Assembly: GCF_001571265.1 (NCBI RefSeq)
Contig: NZ_BCTL01000035.1
Location: 21,230-85,229 of the forward strand
Length of the DNA stretch: 64,000 nucleotides
Source: Cedecea neteri NBRC 105707 = ATCC 33855
GTDB lineage: Bacteria; Pseudomonadota; Gammaproteobacteria; Enterobacterales; Enterobacteriaceae
Direction of reading: 5' to 3'
The translations under genes and the position numbers were made by a program. This document shows positions 48,092 through 63,373 of the stretch, in pieces (the first letter of the stretch is position 1; the number at the start of each line of letters is the position of its first letter). The notes beneath the pieces were generated by a model. It made no database searches and was not told the origin of the DNA. It saw only the letters and a program-made list of their open reading frames with translations.

Positions 48092-49345
48092 TTATGCGTA
48101 AACCGGGAAGCGGGCACAGATATCCAGCACTTTACCTTTAACGCGCTCAATGACCGCTTCGTCATTGATGTTGTCCAGAACGTCACACATCCAGCCAGCC
48201 AGCTCTTTCACTTCGGCTTCTTTGAAACCGCGGCGAGTCACAGCCGGAGAACCGATACGGATACCGGAAGTCACGAACGGGCTCTTCGGATCGTTTGGTA
48301 CGCTGTTTTTGTTCACGGTGATGTTGGCACGGCCCAGGGCTGCATCAGCTTCTTTACCGGTCAGGTTTTTATCCACCAGATCCAGCAGGAACAGATGGTT
48401 TTCAGTCCCGCCGGAGACCACTTTGTAGCCACGGTTCAGGAACACTTCCACCATCGCTTTGGCGTTTTTGGCAACCTGCTGCTGGTAAACCTTGAACTCT
48501 GGCTCCATCGCTTCTTTCAGCGCTACGGCTTTGGCCGCGATAACGTGCATCAGCGGGCCGCCCTGGGCGCTAGGGAATACGGCAGAGTTCAGTTTCTTAT
48601 AAAGATCTTCGTCGCCACCCTTCGCCAGGATCAGGCCACCGCGTGGACCTGCCAGGGTTTTGTGGGTGGTGGTGGTCACAACGTGAGCGTGTGGCACCGG
48701 GTTCGGGTAAACGTCTGCGGCAATCAGGCCCGCAACGTGCGCCATGTCGACAAACAGGTAAGCACCGATGCTGTCTGCAATTTCGCGCATCTTAGCCCAG
48801 TCAACCACGCCGGAGTAGGCAGAGAAGCCGCCGATGATCATCTTCGGCTTGTGCTCTTTAGCCTGCTTCGCCATGTCTTCGTAGTCAATTTTACCGGACT
48901 CATCAATACCGTAAGGAATGATGTTGTACAGCTTACCGGAGAAGTTAACCGGGGAGCCGTGAGTCAGGTGGCCGCCCTGTGCCAGGTTCATGCCCAGCAC
49001 GGTATCGCCCGGCTGCAGCAGCGCGGTGTATACCGCGAAGTTAGCCTGGGAACCGGAGTGCGGCTGCACGTTCGCATAGTCTGCGCCAAACAGCTCTTTT
49101 GCACGGTCGATAGCCAGCTGCTCGACGATGTCCACGTATTCGCAACCGCCGTAGTAGCGTTTGCCCGGGTAACCTTCAGCATATTTGTTTGTCAGCTGAG
49201 AACCCTGAGCCTGCATCACGCGCGGGCTGGTGTAGTTTTCGGAGGCGATCAGTTCAATGTGCTCTTCCTGACGTACTTTCTCTTGCTCCATGGCCTGCCA
49301 CAGTTCGGCATCGTAATCGGCAATGTTCATTTCACGCTTTAACAT
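48092..49345 (-). CDS. glyA: Serine hydroxymethyltransferase
   Basis: A 417-residue PLP enzyme interconverting serine and glycine and feeding one-carbon units to folate. The PLP lysine is in [16 protein letters not shown], and the pattern matches the E. coli enzyme throughout. The start [12 protein letters not shown] was preferred to an ATG two codons upstream. The gene is divergent from hmp and carries a PurR box upstream. Confidence 0.98.
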   Translation of the reverse strand: MLKREMNIADYDAELWQAMEQEKVRQEEHIELIASENYTSPRVMQAQGSQLTNKYAEGYPGKRYYGGCEYVDIVEQLAIDRAKELFGADYANVQPHSGSQANFAVYTALLQPGDTVLGMNLAQGGHLTHGSPVNFSGKLYNIIPYGIDESGKIDYEDMAKQAKEHKPKMIIGGFSAYSGVVDWAKMREIADSIGAYLFVDMAHVAGLIAADVYPNPVPHAHVVTTTTHKTLAGPRGGLILAKGGDEDLYKKLNSAVFPSAQGGPLMHVIAAKAVALKEAMEPEFKVYQQQVAKNAKAMVEVFLNRGYKVVSGGTENHLFLLDLVDKNLTGKEADAALGRANITVNKNSVPNDPKSPFVTSGIRIGSPAVTRRGFKEAEVKELAGWMCDVLDNINDEAVIERVKGKVLDICARFPVYA

Positions 49346-49464
49346 TCGCATCTCCTGACTCAGCTAACGGTAAAAATTTTACTGCAATGAGGGGGCCCAT
49401 TTGGGCGACGGGCAACAGTGTAAACCGAAACCCTTTCGGGTGATAGGGCTTGACAGAGGTTTTT

Positions 49465-49480
49465 ACGCAAACGATTACCC
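49465..49480 (-). promoter_or_regulatory. PurR box upstream of glyA
   Basis: On the minus strand this reads GGGTAATCGTTTGCGT, a one-base variant of the E. coli glyA PurR site as I recall it. It lies about 120 bases from the start codon. The surrounding 328-base glyA-hmp gap holds no gene. MetR sites are expected here from E. coli but I could not place them with confidence. Confidence 0.8.
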
Positions 49481-49622
49481 AGGCATGAAATAAGGCTTTC
49501 AGGCAATAAAAGAAGCGCTTTTTTGCCGGATATTTCTTCATCAATGATATGCGTATTTTTCATGTTCTGTGAGCCTGGTCGTTAAGAACGATAACCCATT
49601 TACAACATAAGGCCATTTCTAT

Positions 49623-49645
49623 AAGATGCATTTAAAATGCAATTT
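49623..49645 (+). promoter_or_regulatory. NsrR operator of hmp
   Basis: A near-palindrome AAGATGCATTT / AAAATGCAATTT that fits the NsrR consensus of two ATGCATTT-like half sites. It ends 28 bases before the hmp start, so NO-sensitive repression is expected. Confidence 0.8.
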
Positions 49646-49673
49646 ATAAACTACGCTGTTTATGGAGACCACC

Positions 49674-50864
49674 ATGCTAGACGCACAAACCATCGCCGTT
49701 GTTAAGTCGACCATCCCACTGCTGGCCGCCACCGGCCCCAAGCTTACCGCTCATTTCTACGAGCGTATGTTCAGCCATAACCCTGAGCTGAAAGAGATTT
49801 TTAACATGAGCAACCAGCGCAACGGCGACCAGCGTGAAGCGCTGTTCAACGCCATTTGCGCCTATGCGGCTAACATTGAAAACCTGGCCGCCTTGCTGCC
49901 TGCGGTAGAGAAAATCGCCCAGAAGCACACCACCTTCCAGATAAAGCCAGAGCAGTACAACATTGTGGGCGGTCACCTGCTGGCCACCTTAGACGAGCTG
50001 TTCAGCCCCGGGCAGGAAGTGCTGGACGCCTGGGGAAAAGCCTACGGCGTGCTGGCGCAGGTCTTCATTAACCGCGAGTCGGAAATTTATCAGGATAATG
50101 CCGCTAAGCAGGGCGGCTGGGAAGGCACTCGGCCGTTCACCATCGTTGAGAAAAAAGAACAAAGTTCGCTGATTACCAGCTTTGAACTGATTCCGCTCGA
50201 CGGCGGCCCGGTGGCGGATTACCAGCCGGGGCAGTATCTTGGCGTCTGGCTGAAGCCCGTCGGTTTCCCACATCAGGAAATTCGCCAGTACTCTTTGACC
50301 CGCCAGCCGAACGGTAAAAGCTACCGTATTGCCGTTAAGCGCGAAGATAAGGGCATGGTCTCAAACTGGCTGCACAATCACGCACAGGCCGGGGATCGGG
50401 TGCACCTCGCCTCGCCGGCAGGTGATTTCTTCATGGACGTGAAACCAGAAACGCCGGTGACGCTGATTTCCGCGGGCGTGGGCCAGACGCCGATGCTCTC
50501 CATGCTCGATACGCTGGCCAACAGCGGCCATCAGGCGCAGGTCAACTGGCTGCACGCCGCCGAACACGGCGAGGTCCACGCGTTTAACGAGGAAGTGAAA
50601 AGCCTTGGCGCGAAGCTGCCGAAGTTTGAAAGCCACGTCTGGTACCGCGAGCCGTCCGCAGAGGATCGTGCTCAGGCGCGCTTTAACCGCACAGGATTGA
50701 TGAACTTGCTGGAAATTGAAGGGAAGTTAAGCGACCCGGCGATGCAGTTCTATCTCTGCGGCCCGATCAACTTCATGCGTTTTGCCGCAGAACAACTGGT
50801 GAAAATTGGCGTGGATAAAGACAGTATTCACTATGAGTGTTTTGGCCCGCATAAGGTGATGTAG
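49674..50864 (+). CDS. hmp: Flavohemoglobin (nitric oxide dioxygenase)
   Basis: A 396-residue NO-detoxifying enzyme. The globin domain has the proximal His85 (AQKHTTF). The FAD domain has RQYSLT and the NAD(P)H domain has [11 protein letters not shown] and YLCGPINFM. The start MLDAQT has GGAG six bases upstream; an ATG four codons earlier was rejected. It is divergent from glyA and is preceded by an NsrR site. Confidence 0.97.
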   Translation: MLDAQTIAVVKSTIPLLAATGPKLTAHFYERMFSHNPELKEIFNMSNQRNGDQREALFNAICAYAANIENLAALLPAVEKIAQKHTTFQIKPEQYNIVGGHLLATLDELFSPGQEVLDAWGKAYGVLAQVFINRESEIYQDNAAKQGGWEGTRPFTIVEKKEQSSLITSFELIPLDGGPVADYQPGQYLGVWLKPVGFPHQEIRQYSLTRQPNGKSYRIAVKREDKGMVSNWLHNHAQAGDRVHLASPAGDFFMDVKPETPVTLISAGVGQTPMLSMLDTLANSGHQAQVNWLHAAEHGEVHAFNEEVKSLGAKLPKFESHVWYREPSAEDRAQARFNRTGLMNLLEIEGKLSDPAMQFYLCGPINFMRFAAEQLVKIGVDKDSIHYECFGPHKVM

Positions 50865-50877
50865 TTCAGTACTAATT

Positions 50878-50945
50878 CCCCTCACCCCAGCCCTCTCCCC
50901 AAAGGGGCGAGGGGGCGAAGGACAGGATCTGTCCAGAGAGAGGGG
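50878..50945. repeat. Intergenic palindromic repeat (copy 2)
   Basis: A short copy of the family seen at 20073: CCCCTCACCCCAGCCCTCTC, then AAAGGGGCGAGGGG, then GGACAG..CTGTCC and AGAGAGGGG. It lies between hmp and glnB and lacks the right-hand GGGTGAGGG end. Confidence 0.65.
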
Positions 50946-50956
50946 AAAAATCTACA

Positions 50957-51331
<375 letters not shown>

Positions 51332-51361
51332 TTAGTAATCGGTTGCTCACACTATCACAGC

Positions 51362-52699
51362 CTACTCTTTAAAGTCATTGGCCTCGAGTTCATGCCTGGC
51401 CAGTAATTTATAGAATTCGGTTCGGTTACGCCCCGCCATGCGCGCGGCATGGGTGACATTTCCTTTGGTAATTTGCAGTAGCTTACGTAAATAGTTTAGC
51501 TCGAACTGGTTACGGGCTTCGACAAATGTCGGCAAGGCGGTGTTTTCACCCTCCAGCGCCTGTTCCACCAGCGCTTCGCCAATCACCGGAGCCGAAGTTA
51601 GCGCCACGCATTGCTCAATGACGTTCACCAGCTGGCGCACATTACCCGGCCAGCTCGCCGTCATCAGGCGCTTCATGGCGTCGGTCGAAAAGCTACGAAC
51701 GAACGGCTTATGCCGGTCAGCGGACTGACGCAATAAATGATTCGCCAGCAGCGGGATATCTTCAGCACGTTCGTGCAAGGCAGGAATTTTGAGGTTCACG
51801 ACGTTGAGGCGATAGAAGAGATCTTCACGAAACTCCCCACGCTCCATCGCTTTCGGCAAATCCCGGTGCGTAGCGGATATAATGCGCACGTCAATATCCA
51901 GATCGCGGTTACTGCCGAGCGGGCGAACTTTCCGCTCCTGTAAAACGCGCAGCAGTTTCACCTGCAGCGGGATAGGCATATCGCCAATTTCATCGAGGAA
52001 CAGCGTCCCGCCTTCCGCCGCCTGGAACAGCCCTTCACGGCTGCTGACCGCGCCGGTAAACGCCCCGCGTGCATGACCAAACAGCTCGGACTCCAATAGC
52101 TGCTCCGGTAACGCGCCACAGTTAATGGCGATAAAAGCTTTTTTACTGCGCGGGCTGGCGTTGTGTATCGCCTGGGCCAGAATTTCTTTCCCGGTGCCGC
52201 TTTGGCCGTTTATCAACACGCTGACGTCCGACTGCGCCACCATGCGCGCCTGCTCGAGCAAACGCTGCATAATCGGGCTGCGGGTCACGATGGTGTCGCG
52301 CCACATGTCATCCCCGGCGATGACCGTGTGCTCAAGCGCATTGTCGATAGCCTGATAGAGCGCGTCCCTGTCCACCGGTTTGGTGAGGAAGCTGAACACG
52401 CCTTGCTGGGTCGCAGCCACCGCGTCAGGAATAGAGCCATGCGCAGTCAGAATAATCACCGGCATCCCGGGCTGGCCTTTTTGGATCTCCGCGAACAGCG
52501 CCATGCCGTCCATTTCATCCATTCTGAGATCGCTTATCACCAGATCGATTTTTTCGCGCGCCAGGACTTTCAGCCCCTCAGCCCCGCTTTCAGCCGTGGT
52601 GACCGTATAGCCCTCGCTCGACAGGCGCATCCCTAGCAGCTTGAGCAGGCCTGGGTCATCATCCACTAATAATAAGCGCGCGGGTTTCCTTTGCGTCAT
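51362..52699 (-). CDS. glrR: Sigma-54 response regulator GlrR
   Basis: A 445-residue NtrC-type activator. The receiver domain has phosphoacceptor Asp57 (VISDLRMDE). The AAA+ domain has Walker A GQSGTGKE, the sigma-54 contact loop GAFTGA and Walker B FLDEIGD. A Fis-type helix-turn-helix lies at the C-terminus (NVTHAARMAGRNRTEF). Its known target is the glmY promoter, which lies upstream in this window. Its ATG overlaps the qseG stop by 4 bases. Confidence 0.97.
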   Translation of the reverse strand: MTQRKPARLLLVDDDPGLLKLLGMRLSSEGYTVTTAESGAEGLKVLAREKIDLVISDLRMDEMDGMALFAEIQKGQPGMPVIILTAHGSIPDAVAATQQGVFSFLTKPVDRDALYQAIDNALEHTVIAGDDMWRDTIVTRSPIMQRLLEQARMVAQSDVSVLINGQSGTGKEILAQAIHNASPRSKKAFIAINCGALPEQLLESELFGHARGAFTGAVSSREGLFQAAEGGTLFLDEIGDMPIPLQVKLLRVLQERKVRPLGSNRDLDIDVRIISATHRDLPKAMERGEFREDLFYRLNVVNLKIPALHERAEDIPLLANHLLRQSADRHKPFVRSFSTDAMKRLMTASWPGNVRQLVNVIEQCVALTSAPVIGEALVEQALEGENTALPTFVEARNQFELNYLRKLLQITKGNVTHAARMAGRNRTEFYKLLARHELEANDFKE

Positions 52700-53457
52700 G
52701 GTTTTGCCTCCGGCTGCGGTTTGTTTGGAGCGCCGCTATCGTCGTCGTCATTGTCATCCGAACTGTGCGTGTCGGGTGCAAGATTACTTCCCGGCTTGCG
52801 GCTTGAAAGCTGACGCTCAATGTCGGTCAAATTTTCCAGCTTGCGCGTAGTGAGATCGAGCTGGCCGCGAAGGCGCTGCTGCTGCTCCCGCAGCGTATCC
52901 AGTTCGCCATCGGTTGACTGCTGCAGCTTGCTGTAGCGCGTACGCTCATCTGAGAGCTTAAGCTGCGACAGCTGCCCGTCACGCCAAATCTCAAACAGAG
53001 AGCGAACCTGCACCGGCACTTCATGGGTCATGGTGTCGAGCTGGGTCATGTAGCGGCGGCGCTCGGTCGGCGTAATTTTAGCCGTAGAGAGCAAAATGCC
53101 GCGCTTAAACGTATCCTGCCAGGTTTCTGCCGGCCACTGGCGAGCTTCCGCCCTGGCTTCTGCCGGCGGCAGGCGCTGGGCACAGTCCATGCCGCGGAGC
53201 CAGTAAAGCGGGTTACTGCTGACGTCATGCCCCGTCAGCGCCCATATTTCGCTACAGTCCGTGGACAGATAATCAGGAATTTGTTGTTCCGGGATATGCG
53301 GTTTGTGGGCCTCATCCAGGCTGCTGGACACGCTTGATGGGGCACATCCTGCCAACAACGTCGCGCCGACCAGCGCCCCAGATACCCAGCAAATCAGGCG
53401 AGCCAAAGACCCGCGGCGTGGTTCACGCAATAAAAGTACTTTCATCGTTTTAGTCAT
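52696..53457 (-). CDS. qseG: Outer-membrane lipoprotein QseG
   Basis: A 253-residue lipoprotein with lipobox LLAGC (Cys about residue 38). The mature part is helical with a coiled-coil-like region (DGELDTLREQQQRLRGQ) and a charged, Asp-rich C-terminus that is longer than in E. coli. It is thought to modulate the GlrK sensor. The first ATG overlaps the glrK stop by 8 bases; the Met four codons later is an alternative start, and neither has a strong ribosome site. Confidence 0.88.
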   Translation of the reverse strand: MTKTMKVLLLREPRRGSLARLICWVSGALVGATLLAGCAPSSVSSSLDEAHKPHIPEQQIPDYLSTDCSEIWALTGHDVSSNPLYWLRGMDCAQRLPPAEARAEARQWPAETWQDTFKRGILLSTAKITPTERRRYMTQLDTMTHEVPVQVRSLFEIWRDGQLSQLKLSDERTRYSKLQQSTDGELDTLREQQQRLRGQLDLTTRKLENLTDIERQLSSRKPGSNLAPDTHSSDDNDDDDSGAPNKPQPEAKP

Positions 53458-54886
53458 TCTCAGGGAAAACCGGTAATTCGATACGGAAGCACACTTCCGC
53501 GCTGTTAGCGTTAATCAGGCTAAGTTTTCCGTGCATACGTCGAATGCAATCCCTGGCGATACTTAATCCCAGGCCACTTCCCTTTACGGAGCCCTTCCGC
53601 TGGTGACTCCCCTGGAAGAACGGCTCAAAAATCATCTCTTGTTCCGTGGCCGGAATCGGCTCGCCGGTGTTCGCGACCTCAATATACAGGCTCGCGCCCA
53701 CCTGCAAACTCCGGAGGTAAATGGTACCGGATTCACTGCCGTAGTGCACCGCATTGGAGTAGAGATTATCCAGCACGCTCATTAGCAGCGTAGCCTCTGC
53801 CAGGCAGGCTTTTGGGCTTAATTGAATCTCGGTATGCATCATTTTAGCTCTCGCCGGCAGGCTGTGGGCAGAGATAACCATTTCCACAATCGGGGCCAGT
53901 TCGACCCTTTCCAGCGTGACCGTCCCGTCTGCCAGCTTGCGGTTATAGTCCAGCAGTTGTTCGATCAATTTCTGCAGGTGACGGCTGCTGTCATCCAGGA
54001 TGGCAACAACCTCTTTCTGATCGGCATTTAGCGGCCCGGCAACCTGGTCGGCAAGCAGTTCTGTCCCTTCCCGCATGCTGGCAAGAGGGGTTTTTAATTC
54101 ATGGGAAAGATGGCGGAGAAACTCGTGGCGCTGGGATTCAAGCCAGGACAGGCGTTCACTGAGCCAGACAATGCGCTGCCCAACGGAACGTAGCTCTCTT
54201 GGCCCTTTAAACACTTCGCTGTTGCCGAGCGAGCGCCCTTCTCCCAGCCGGTTGATCATCCGCTCGATACCTTTAACCGGGCCGATAATCATGCGGGTGA
54301 AGACGATCACCAGCCCCAGGCTGAGCAGAAACAGCACTAAAGCCTGCCAACCGAAGAACTGGCCTCGTTCGGCAATTTCCTGCTGCAGTTGCTGCCCGCG
54401 AGAGAACACCACCGTCCGCGTGGCCTGCACCATTTCAGCATTGGTTGAGGCGAATTGTTCCAGCTGGTTTGCCGCAGGGGCTTCCGGCCCGCTGTTTTTA
54501 CATTTGAGTTCCGCCAGATCGCTCAAAGACTGGCTGAGCGATTGATAGAGTTTCGGATCGGGTAATACGGAGGCGTGTGCCTCAAGCATTTGAGCGTAAC
54601 GCTGACGCTGCCCTTGATAAAGCTGGGCAAGGCGCAAGTCGTCGAGCACGCAATACTGCCGGTAGCTTCGCTCCATTTCCAGCGCGATGTTGGTCATTGC
54701 CTCGCTACGCCGGGCATCAATCAACGTGGTGCGATTGGTCAACGCGGCCTGTGCACTCAGGGCGTTCAGGCTTTGCCACGCCTGCCACGCAAGCACCAGC
54801 AGCGGCACCAGCACCAGTAAAAAGGCCATCATGACAAGCTGGCGCAAAGATCGAGGGAAAAAATGCCACTGGTTCAATAGCTTCAT
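53450..54886 (-). CDS. glrK: Sensor histidine kinase GlrK
   Basis: A 478-residue membrane histidine kinase. Two transmembrane helices (about 14-35 and 178-198) flank a periplasmic helical sensor. A HAMP segment follows, then the H box HELKTPLAS, N box DNLYSNAVHY and G box GSGLGLSIARD. It phosphorylates GlrR. The gene is the first coding member of glrK-qseG-glrR and lies downstream of glmY on the same strand. Confidence 0.96.
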   Translation of the reverse strand: MKLLNQWHFFPRSLRQLVMMAFLLVLVPLLVLAWQAWQSLNALSAQAALTNRTTLIDARRSEAMTNIALEMERSYRQYCVLDDLRLAQLYQGQRQRYAQMLEAHASVLPDPKLYQSLSQSLSDLAELKCKNSGPEAPAANQLEQFASTNAEMVQATRTVVFSRGQQLQQEIAERGQFFGWQALVLFLLSLGLVIVFTRMIIGPVKGIERMINRLGEGRSLGNSEVFKGPRELRSVGQRIVWLSERLSWLESQRHEFLRHLSHELKTPLASMREGTELLADQVAGPLNADQKEVVAILDDSSRHLQKLIEQLLDYNRKLADGTVTLERVELAPIVEMVISAHSLPARAKMMHTEIQLSPKACLAEATLLMSVLDNLYSNAVHYGSESGTIYLRSLQVGASLYIEVANTGEPIPATEQEMIFEPFFQGSHQRKGSVKGSGLGLSIARDCIRRMHGKLSLINANSAEVCFRIELPVFPEND

Positions 54887-54957
54887 CTCACATTACCTGT
54901 ATGACACGATGCTAGCCGCGATTGCGCGTGGTGGAAAGGTGCGATTCCCGGAAATGA

Positions 54958-55147
54958 CAAAGGCAGGGTCAAAAACCCTGCCTTTGCTTAGGAATTAGGC
55001 GGCGCCTTACTCAACGTTTCGCCCGGAGCATGATAAGCCATAAGGCATTTATCAAAAATTGGACGGCAGGCACCTTTTTGTGCGTCATTCGGCGGTTTAT
55101 GTAGTCTGTCTAAGAAGACGCTGACATAAGAGATTGAATGAGCCACT
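54958..55147 (-). ncRNA. glmY: GlmY small RNA
   Basis: The minus strand between purL and glrK begins AGTGGCTCATTCA, the 5' end I recall for E. coli GlmY. A first hairpin follows (TTATGT...ACATAA) and the RNA ends in a terminator stem AAAGGCAGGGT/ACCCTGCCTTT (54958-54987). The length is about 190 nt against 184 in E. coli. GlmY sequesters RapZ so that GlmZ can activate glmS translation. The gene lies directly upstream of glrK, and its promoter is controlled by GlrR. Confidence 0.88.
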
Positions 55148-55159
55148 GGCTGTTATTAA

Positions 55160-55175
55160 GCATGTATCGTGCCAA
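55160..55175 (-). promoter_or_regulatory. Sigma-54 promoter of glmY
   Basis: On the minus strand TTGGCACGATACATGC has the invariant GG at -24 and GC at -12 with correct 11-base spacing. The GC places the start of transcription at about 55147-55148, exactly where the GlmY 5' end is seen. A sigma-70 promoter may overlap it, as in E. coli. Confidence 0.88.
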
Positions 55176-55262
55176 GTTTATAAAATAAAACATAACAAAT
55201 TGTTTTAATTAAGCTTAATACTAATTCATGGAGGATATATTTTGCTATTTTTTTGCTCTCAG

Positions 55263-55280
55263 TGTCGCCATTTAACAACA
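55263..55280 (-). promoter_or_regulatory. GlrR site, degenerate copy
   Basis: TGTC, ten bases, then AACA instead of GACA. It is the copy nearest the promoter, centred about 125 bases upstream of the glmY start. Confidence 0.6.
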
Positions 55281-55325
55281 CTCTTTAACATCTCTCATTA
55301 CACCATTATAAATCAATCACTTAAA

Positions 55326-55343
55326 TGTCTCCATTTGGAGACA
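55326..55343 (-). promoter_or_regulatory. GlrR upstream activator site, exact copy
   Basis: TGTC-N10-GACA, a full match to the GlrR consensus and a near-perfect palindrome (TGTCTCCA...TGGAGACA). It is centred about 188 bases upstream of the glmY start. Confidence 0.85.
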
Positions 55344-55358
55344 TATTAAAAGCAAGTG

Positions 55359-55376
55359 TGTCGGGATTTAGTGACA
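55359..55376 (-). promoter_or_regulatory. GlrR upstream activator site, second exact copy
   Basis: TGTC-N10-GACA again, centred about 33 bases (three helical turns) from the previous site, so both lie on the same face of the DNA. It ends eight bases before a palindromic repeat. Confidence 0.85.
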
Positions 55377-55383
55377 AAAAAAG

Positions 55384-55531
55384 CCCCTCACCCTGGCCCT
55401 CTCCCCAGAGGGGCGAGGGAAACGGATCGGAGCCTTTTGGTAGCTTCTTGCTCTACAGAAGCAAGGGAACGGAATCGAAGCCTTTCAGCTCTTTTCCCCC
55501 TCTCCTTTTAGGGAGAGGGTCGGGGTGAGGG
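55384..55531. repeat. Intergenic palindromic repeat (copy 3)
   Basis: A 148-base element with ends CCCCTCACCCTGGCCCTCTC and GGGAGAGGGTCGGGGTGAGGG. It holds an internal pair of similar segments (CGGATCGGAGCCTTTTGG and CGGAATCGAAGCCTTTCAG) and a hairpin. It fills the gap between the outermost GlrR site and the purL stop codon. Confidence 0.72.
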
Positions 55532-55534
55532 TAA

Positions 55535-59422
<3,888 letters not shown>

Positions 59423-59489
59423 TAAAGATCTCTCGTCTTCAGGGCGAAGGGGGGAAAACGGGCGTCATTATAGAGAATCCTCCGCCATG

Positions 59490-59505
59490 ACGAAACCGTT
59501 TGCGT
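59490..59505 (-). promoter_or_regulatory. PurR box upstream of purL
   Basis: ACGAAACCGTTTGCGT, which reads ACGCAAACGGTTTCGT on the minus strand, a very close match to the 16-base PurR consensus. It lies 68 bases before the purL start in the divergent purL-mltF gap. Confidence 0.88.
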
Positions 59506-59670
59506 AGAAATAACAGCAGAAGTTTTTATTGCACGAAAAGTAAACGATATATTCTTAAAAGTTGCTTACTGGCGTTTTCTTACGCAAAATGCGCCTCATT
59601 CACTGACGGGGTTCAGACAAATCATGGTTATTGTTGGCTAAGGCTTATCCTGCTGCAGAATGTTATCTAT

Positions 59671-61678
<2,008 letters not shown>

Positions 61679-62317
61679 TCACTCGAGCTGCTGCAGCTCC
61701 CCGTGAGGCGTGACGCGCCAGCGGTGCTCGCAGAAATACAGCAGCGGATTATCCTGATGGCTGTCGCTGTAGCCGCTATAAAGCCGCAGCGGCGCACCGA
61801 GATGCTGCTCCAGCTGAACCACTTTCTCATGGCCGAGACAGCGCAGGGTCAGTATCCACCCGCCGTAAGCTCGCGCAATCTGGCTCGCAATCACGTTCAC
61901 TTCCGGCAGCCACGGCGTATCAAAATAGACTTTTTCCACCAGCGGCTGCGGCGAGCCGGTAATCAGCCAGACGTCGGCGTCCGGGCTGTGCAGGTACTCC
62001 GTGAGACGCTGCTGGACGACGGGGAATGCTCTCACCTTCTGCCGAAACCAGGCGACAAACTCACTTTGCAGTTGCTCAAGCCGGGTCTCGCTGCGACCAA
62101 ATGTGATGCCCCATAGCAGCAGGCTCATCGGCTGACGGGCTGCGCTCCCTTTGATCAGCATCATGCCGCCAATCAGCGGCAGCAACATAATAACCAACGG
62201 CACGTTCAGCGGCAGGCTGCGCAGGAGATAAAACAGGAAACTGCCGAACATGTCCTGCTGATGCAGGGTGCCATCCAGGTCAAAAAAGACGACGCGGCGA
62301 GGGTGATGAATTGTCAA
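61679..62317 (-). CDS. pgpC: Phosphatidylglycerophosphatase C
   Basis: A 212-residue HAD-family phosphatase that dephosphorylates phosphatidylglycerophosphate. The motif I aspartates are in FFDLDGTLHQQD; a hydrophobic segment (LPLNVPLVIMLLPLIGGMMLI) anchors it to the inner membrane; later HAD motifs include LITGSPQPLVE and YSGYSDSHQDNPLL. It lies 63 bases from tadA on the same strand. Confidence 0.93.
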   Translation of the reverse strand: MTIHHPRRVVFFDLDGTLHQQDMFGSFLFYLLRSLPLNVPLVIMLLPLIGGMMLIKGSAARQPMSLLLWGITFGRSETRLEQLQSEFVAWFRQKVRAFPVVQQRLTEYLHSPDADVWLITGSPQPLVEKVYFDTPWLPEVNVIASQIARAYGGWILTLRCLGHEKVVQLEQHLGAPLRLYSGYSDSHQDNPLLYFCEHRWRVTPHGELQQLE

Positions 62318-62450
62318 TACGGGCTCCTTTAAGACTCGCGTTCACGAAACAGCGCAAACTAAAGCCTAACAGATAGCCCTGCGGTTTTCCGCGCTCGTGC
62401 CAGACCGACGCTCATGACACAACAGAATATTTAATTCGGAAACATTGCTC

Positions 62451-62470
62451 TATAATGGAATTTATAATTC
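62451..62470 (+). promoter_or_regulatory. yfhH promoter with overlapping palindrome
   Basis: A consensus TATAAT lies at 62451-62456 and a 13-base palindrome GAATTTATAATTC at 62458-62470, just downstream. The palindrome sits where a repressor would block transcription; autoregulation by YfhH is a guess. Confidence 0.5.
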
Positions 62471-62524
62471 GCTCAGATGCTTACCAGAGCAAGTCGTTAT
62501 CAGAAGTGCCGCCCCGGAGGTGAA

Positions 62525-63373
62525 ATGAACTGTTTACTGCGCATTCGAAGCCGTTACGCCATGCTGGCCCAGAGTGACCGCAAGCTGGCCGACTTTTTGC
62601 TCGCTGAGCCCGATCGCGCACGCCATCTCAGTTCACAACAGCTGGCGGAAGAAGCCGGCGTCAGCCAGTCCAGCGTCGTGAAATTCGCGCAGAAACTGGG
62701 GTTCAAGGGCTTTCCGGCGATGAAACTGGCCATCAGCGAAGCGCTGGCGAGCGGCCAAAATCCCAACTCCGTCCCGGTTCACAACCAAATTTTAGGTGAC
62801 GATCCGCTGAGGCTTGTTGGCGAGAAATTGATTAAAGAGAATATCGCGGCGATGCATGCCACGCTGGATATTAATGCGGAAGAGAAACTGCTGGCGAGCG
62901 TTTCGCTGCTGCGCAATGCGCGGCGCGTGCTGCTGGTAGGAATCGGCGCATCAGGCCTGGTGGCGAAGAATTTTTCGTGGAAGTTGATGAAAATAGGCAT
63001 CCATGCCGTCGCCGAGCAGGATATGCATGCCCTGCTGGCAACCGTGCAGGCGATGACGCCGGAAGACGTGCTGCTTGCTATTTCTTACTCGGGCGAGCGC
63101 CGGGAGATCAACCTGGCCGCCGATGAAGCGCTTAACGCCGGGGCGAAAATCCTCGCGATTACCGGCTTCACGCCTAACGCTCTGCAGCAACGCGCCAGCC
63201 TGTGTCTCTACACCATCGCAGAGGAACAGGCTACGCGTAGCGCGGCCATCTCCTCCACCAGCGCCCAGATGATGCTGACAGATCTGCTATTTATGGCCCT
63301 GGTGCAGCAGGATCTGGAAAACGCGCCGGAGCGGATCCGCCAGAGTGAGGCGCTGGTGAAGAAGCTGGTTTAG
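62525..63373 (+). CDS. yfhH: RpiR-family transcription regulator YfhH
   Basis: A 282-residue RpiR regulator with an N-terminal helix-turn-helix (AEEAGVSQSSVVKFAQKLGFKGFP) and a C-terminal SIS domain (GIGASGLVAKNF). It matches E. coli YfhH closely; the target and effector are unknown. The start MNCLLR has GGAGGTGAA directly upstream; an earlier ATG lacks one. Its stop overlaps the stop of the invertase gene by 4 bases. Confidence 0.93.
   Translation: MNCLLRIRSRYAMLAQSDRKLADFLLAEPDRARHLSSQQLAEEAGVSQSSVVKFAQKLGFKGFPAMKLAISEALASGQNPNSVPVHNQILGDDPLRLVGEKLIKENIAAMHATLDINAEEKLLASVSLLRNARRVLLVGIGASGLVAKNFSWKLMKIGIHAVAEQDMHALLATVQAMTPEDVLLAISYSGERREINLAADEALNAGAKILAITGFTPNALQQRASLCLYTIAEEQATRSAAISSTSAQMMLTDLLFMALVQQDLENAPERIRQSEALVKKLV

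Noticed and set aside
48395..49342. Open frame of 315 codons opposite glyA
   Set aside because: Shadow of the highly biased glyA codons.
49485..49560. MetR-type sites between glyA and hmp
   Set aside because: TGAA and TTCA halves occur near 49485-49502 but with spacing that does not fit the consensus, so no site was listed.
62318..62524. ShoB/OhsC toxin-antitoxin between pgpC and yfhH
   Set aside because: I recalled such a pair near this site in E. coli, but no short hydrophobic ORF is seen in this 207-base gap.
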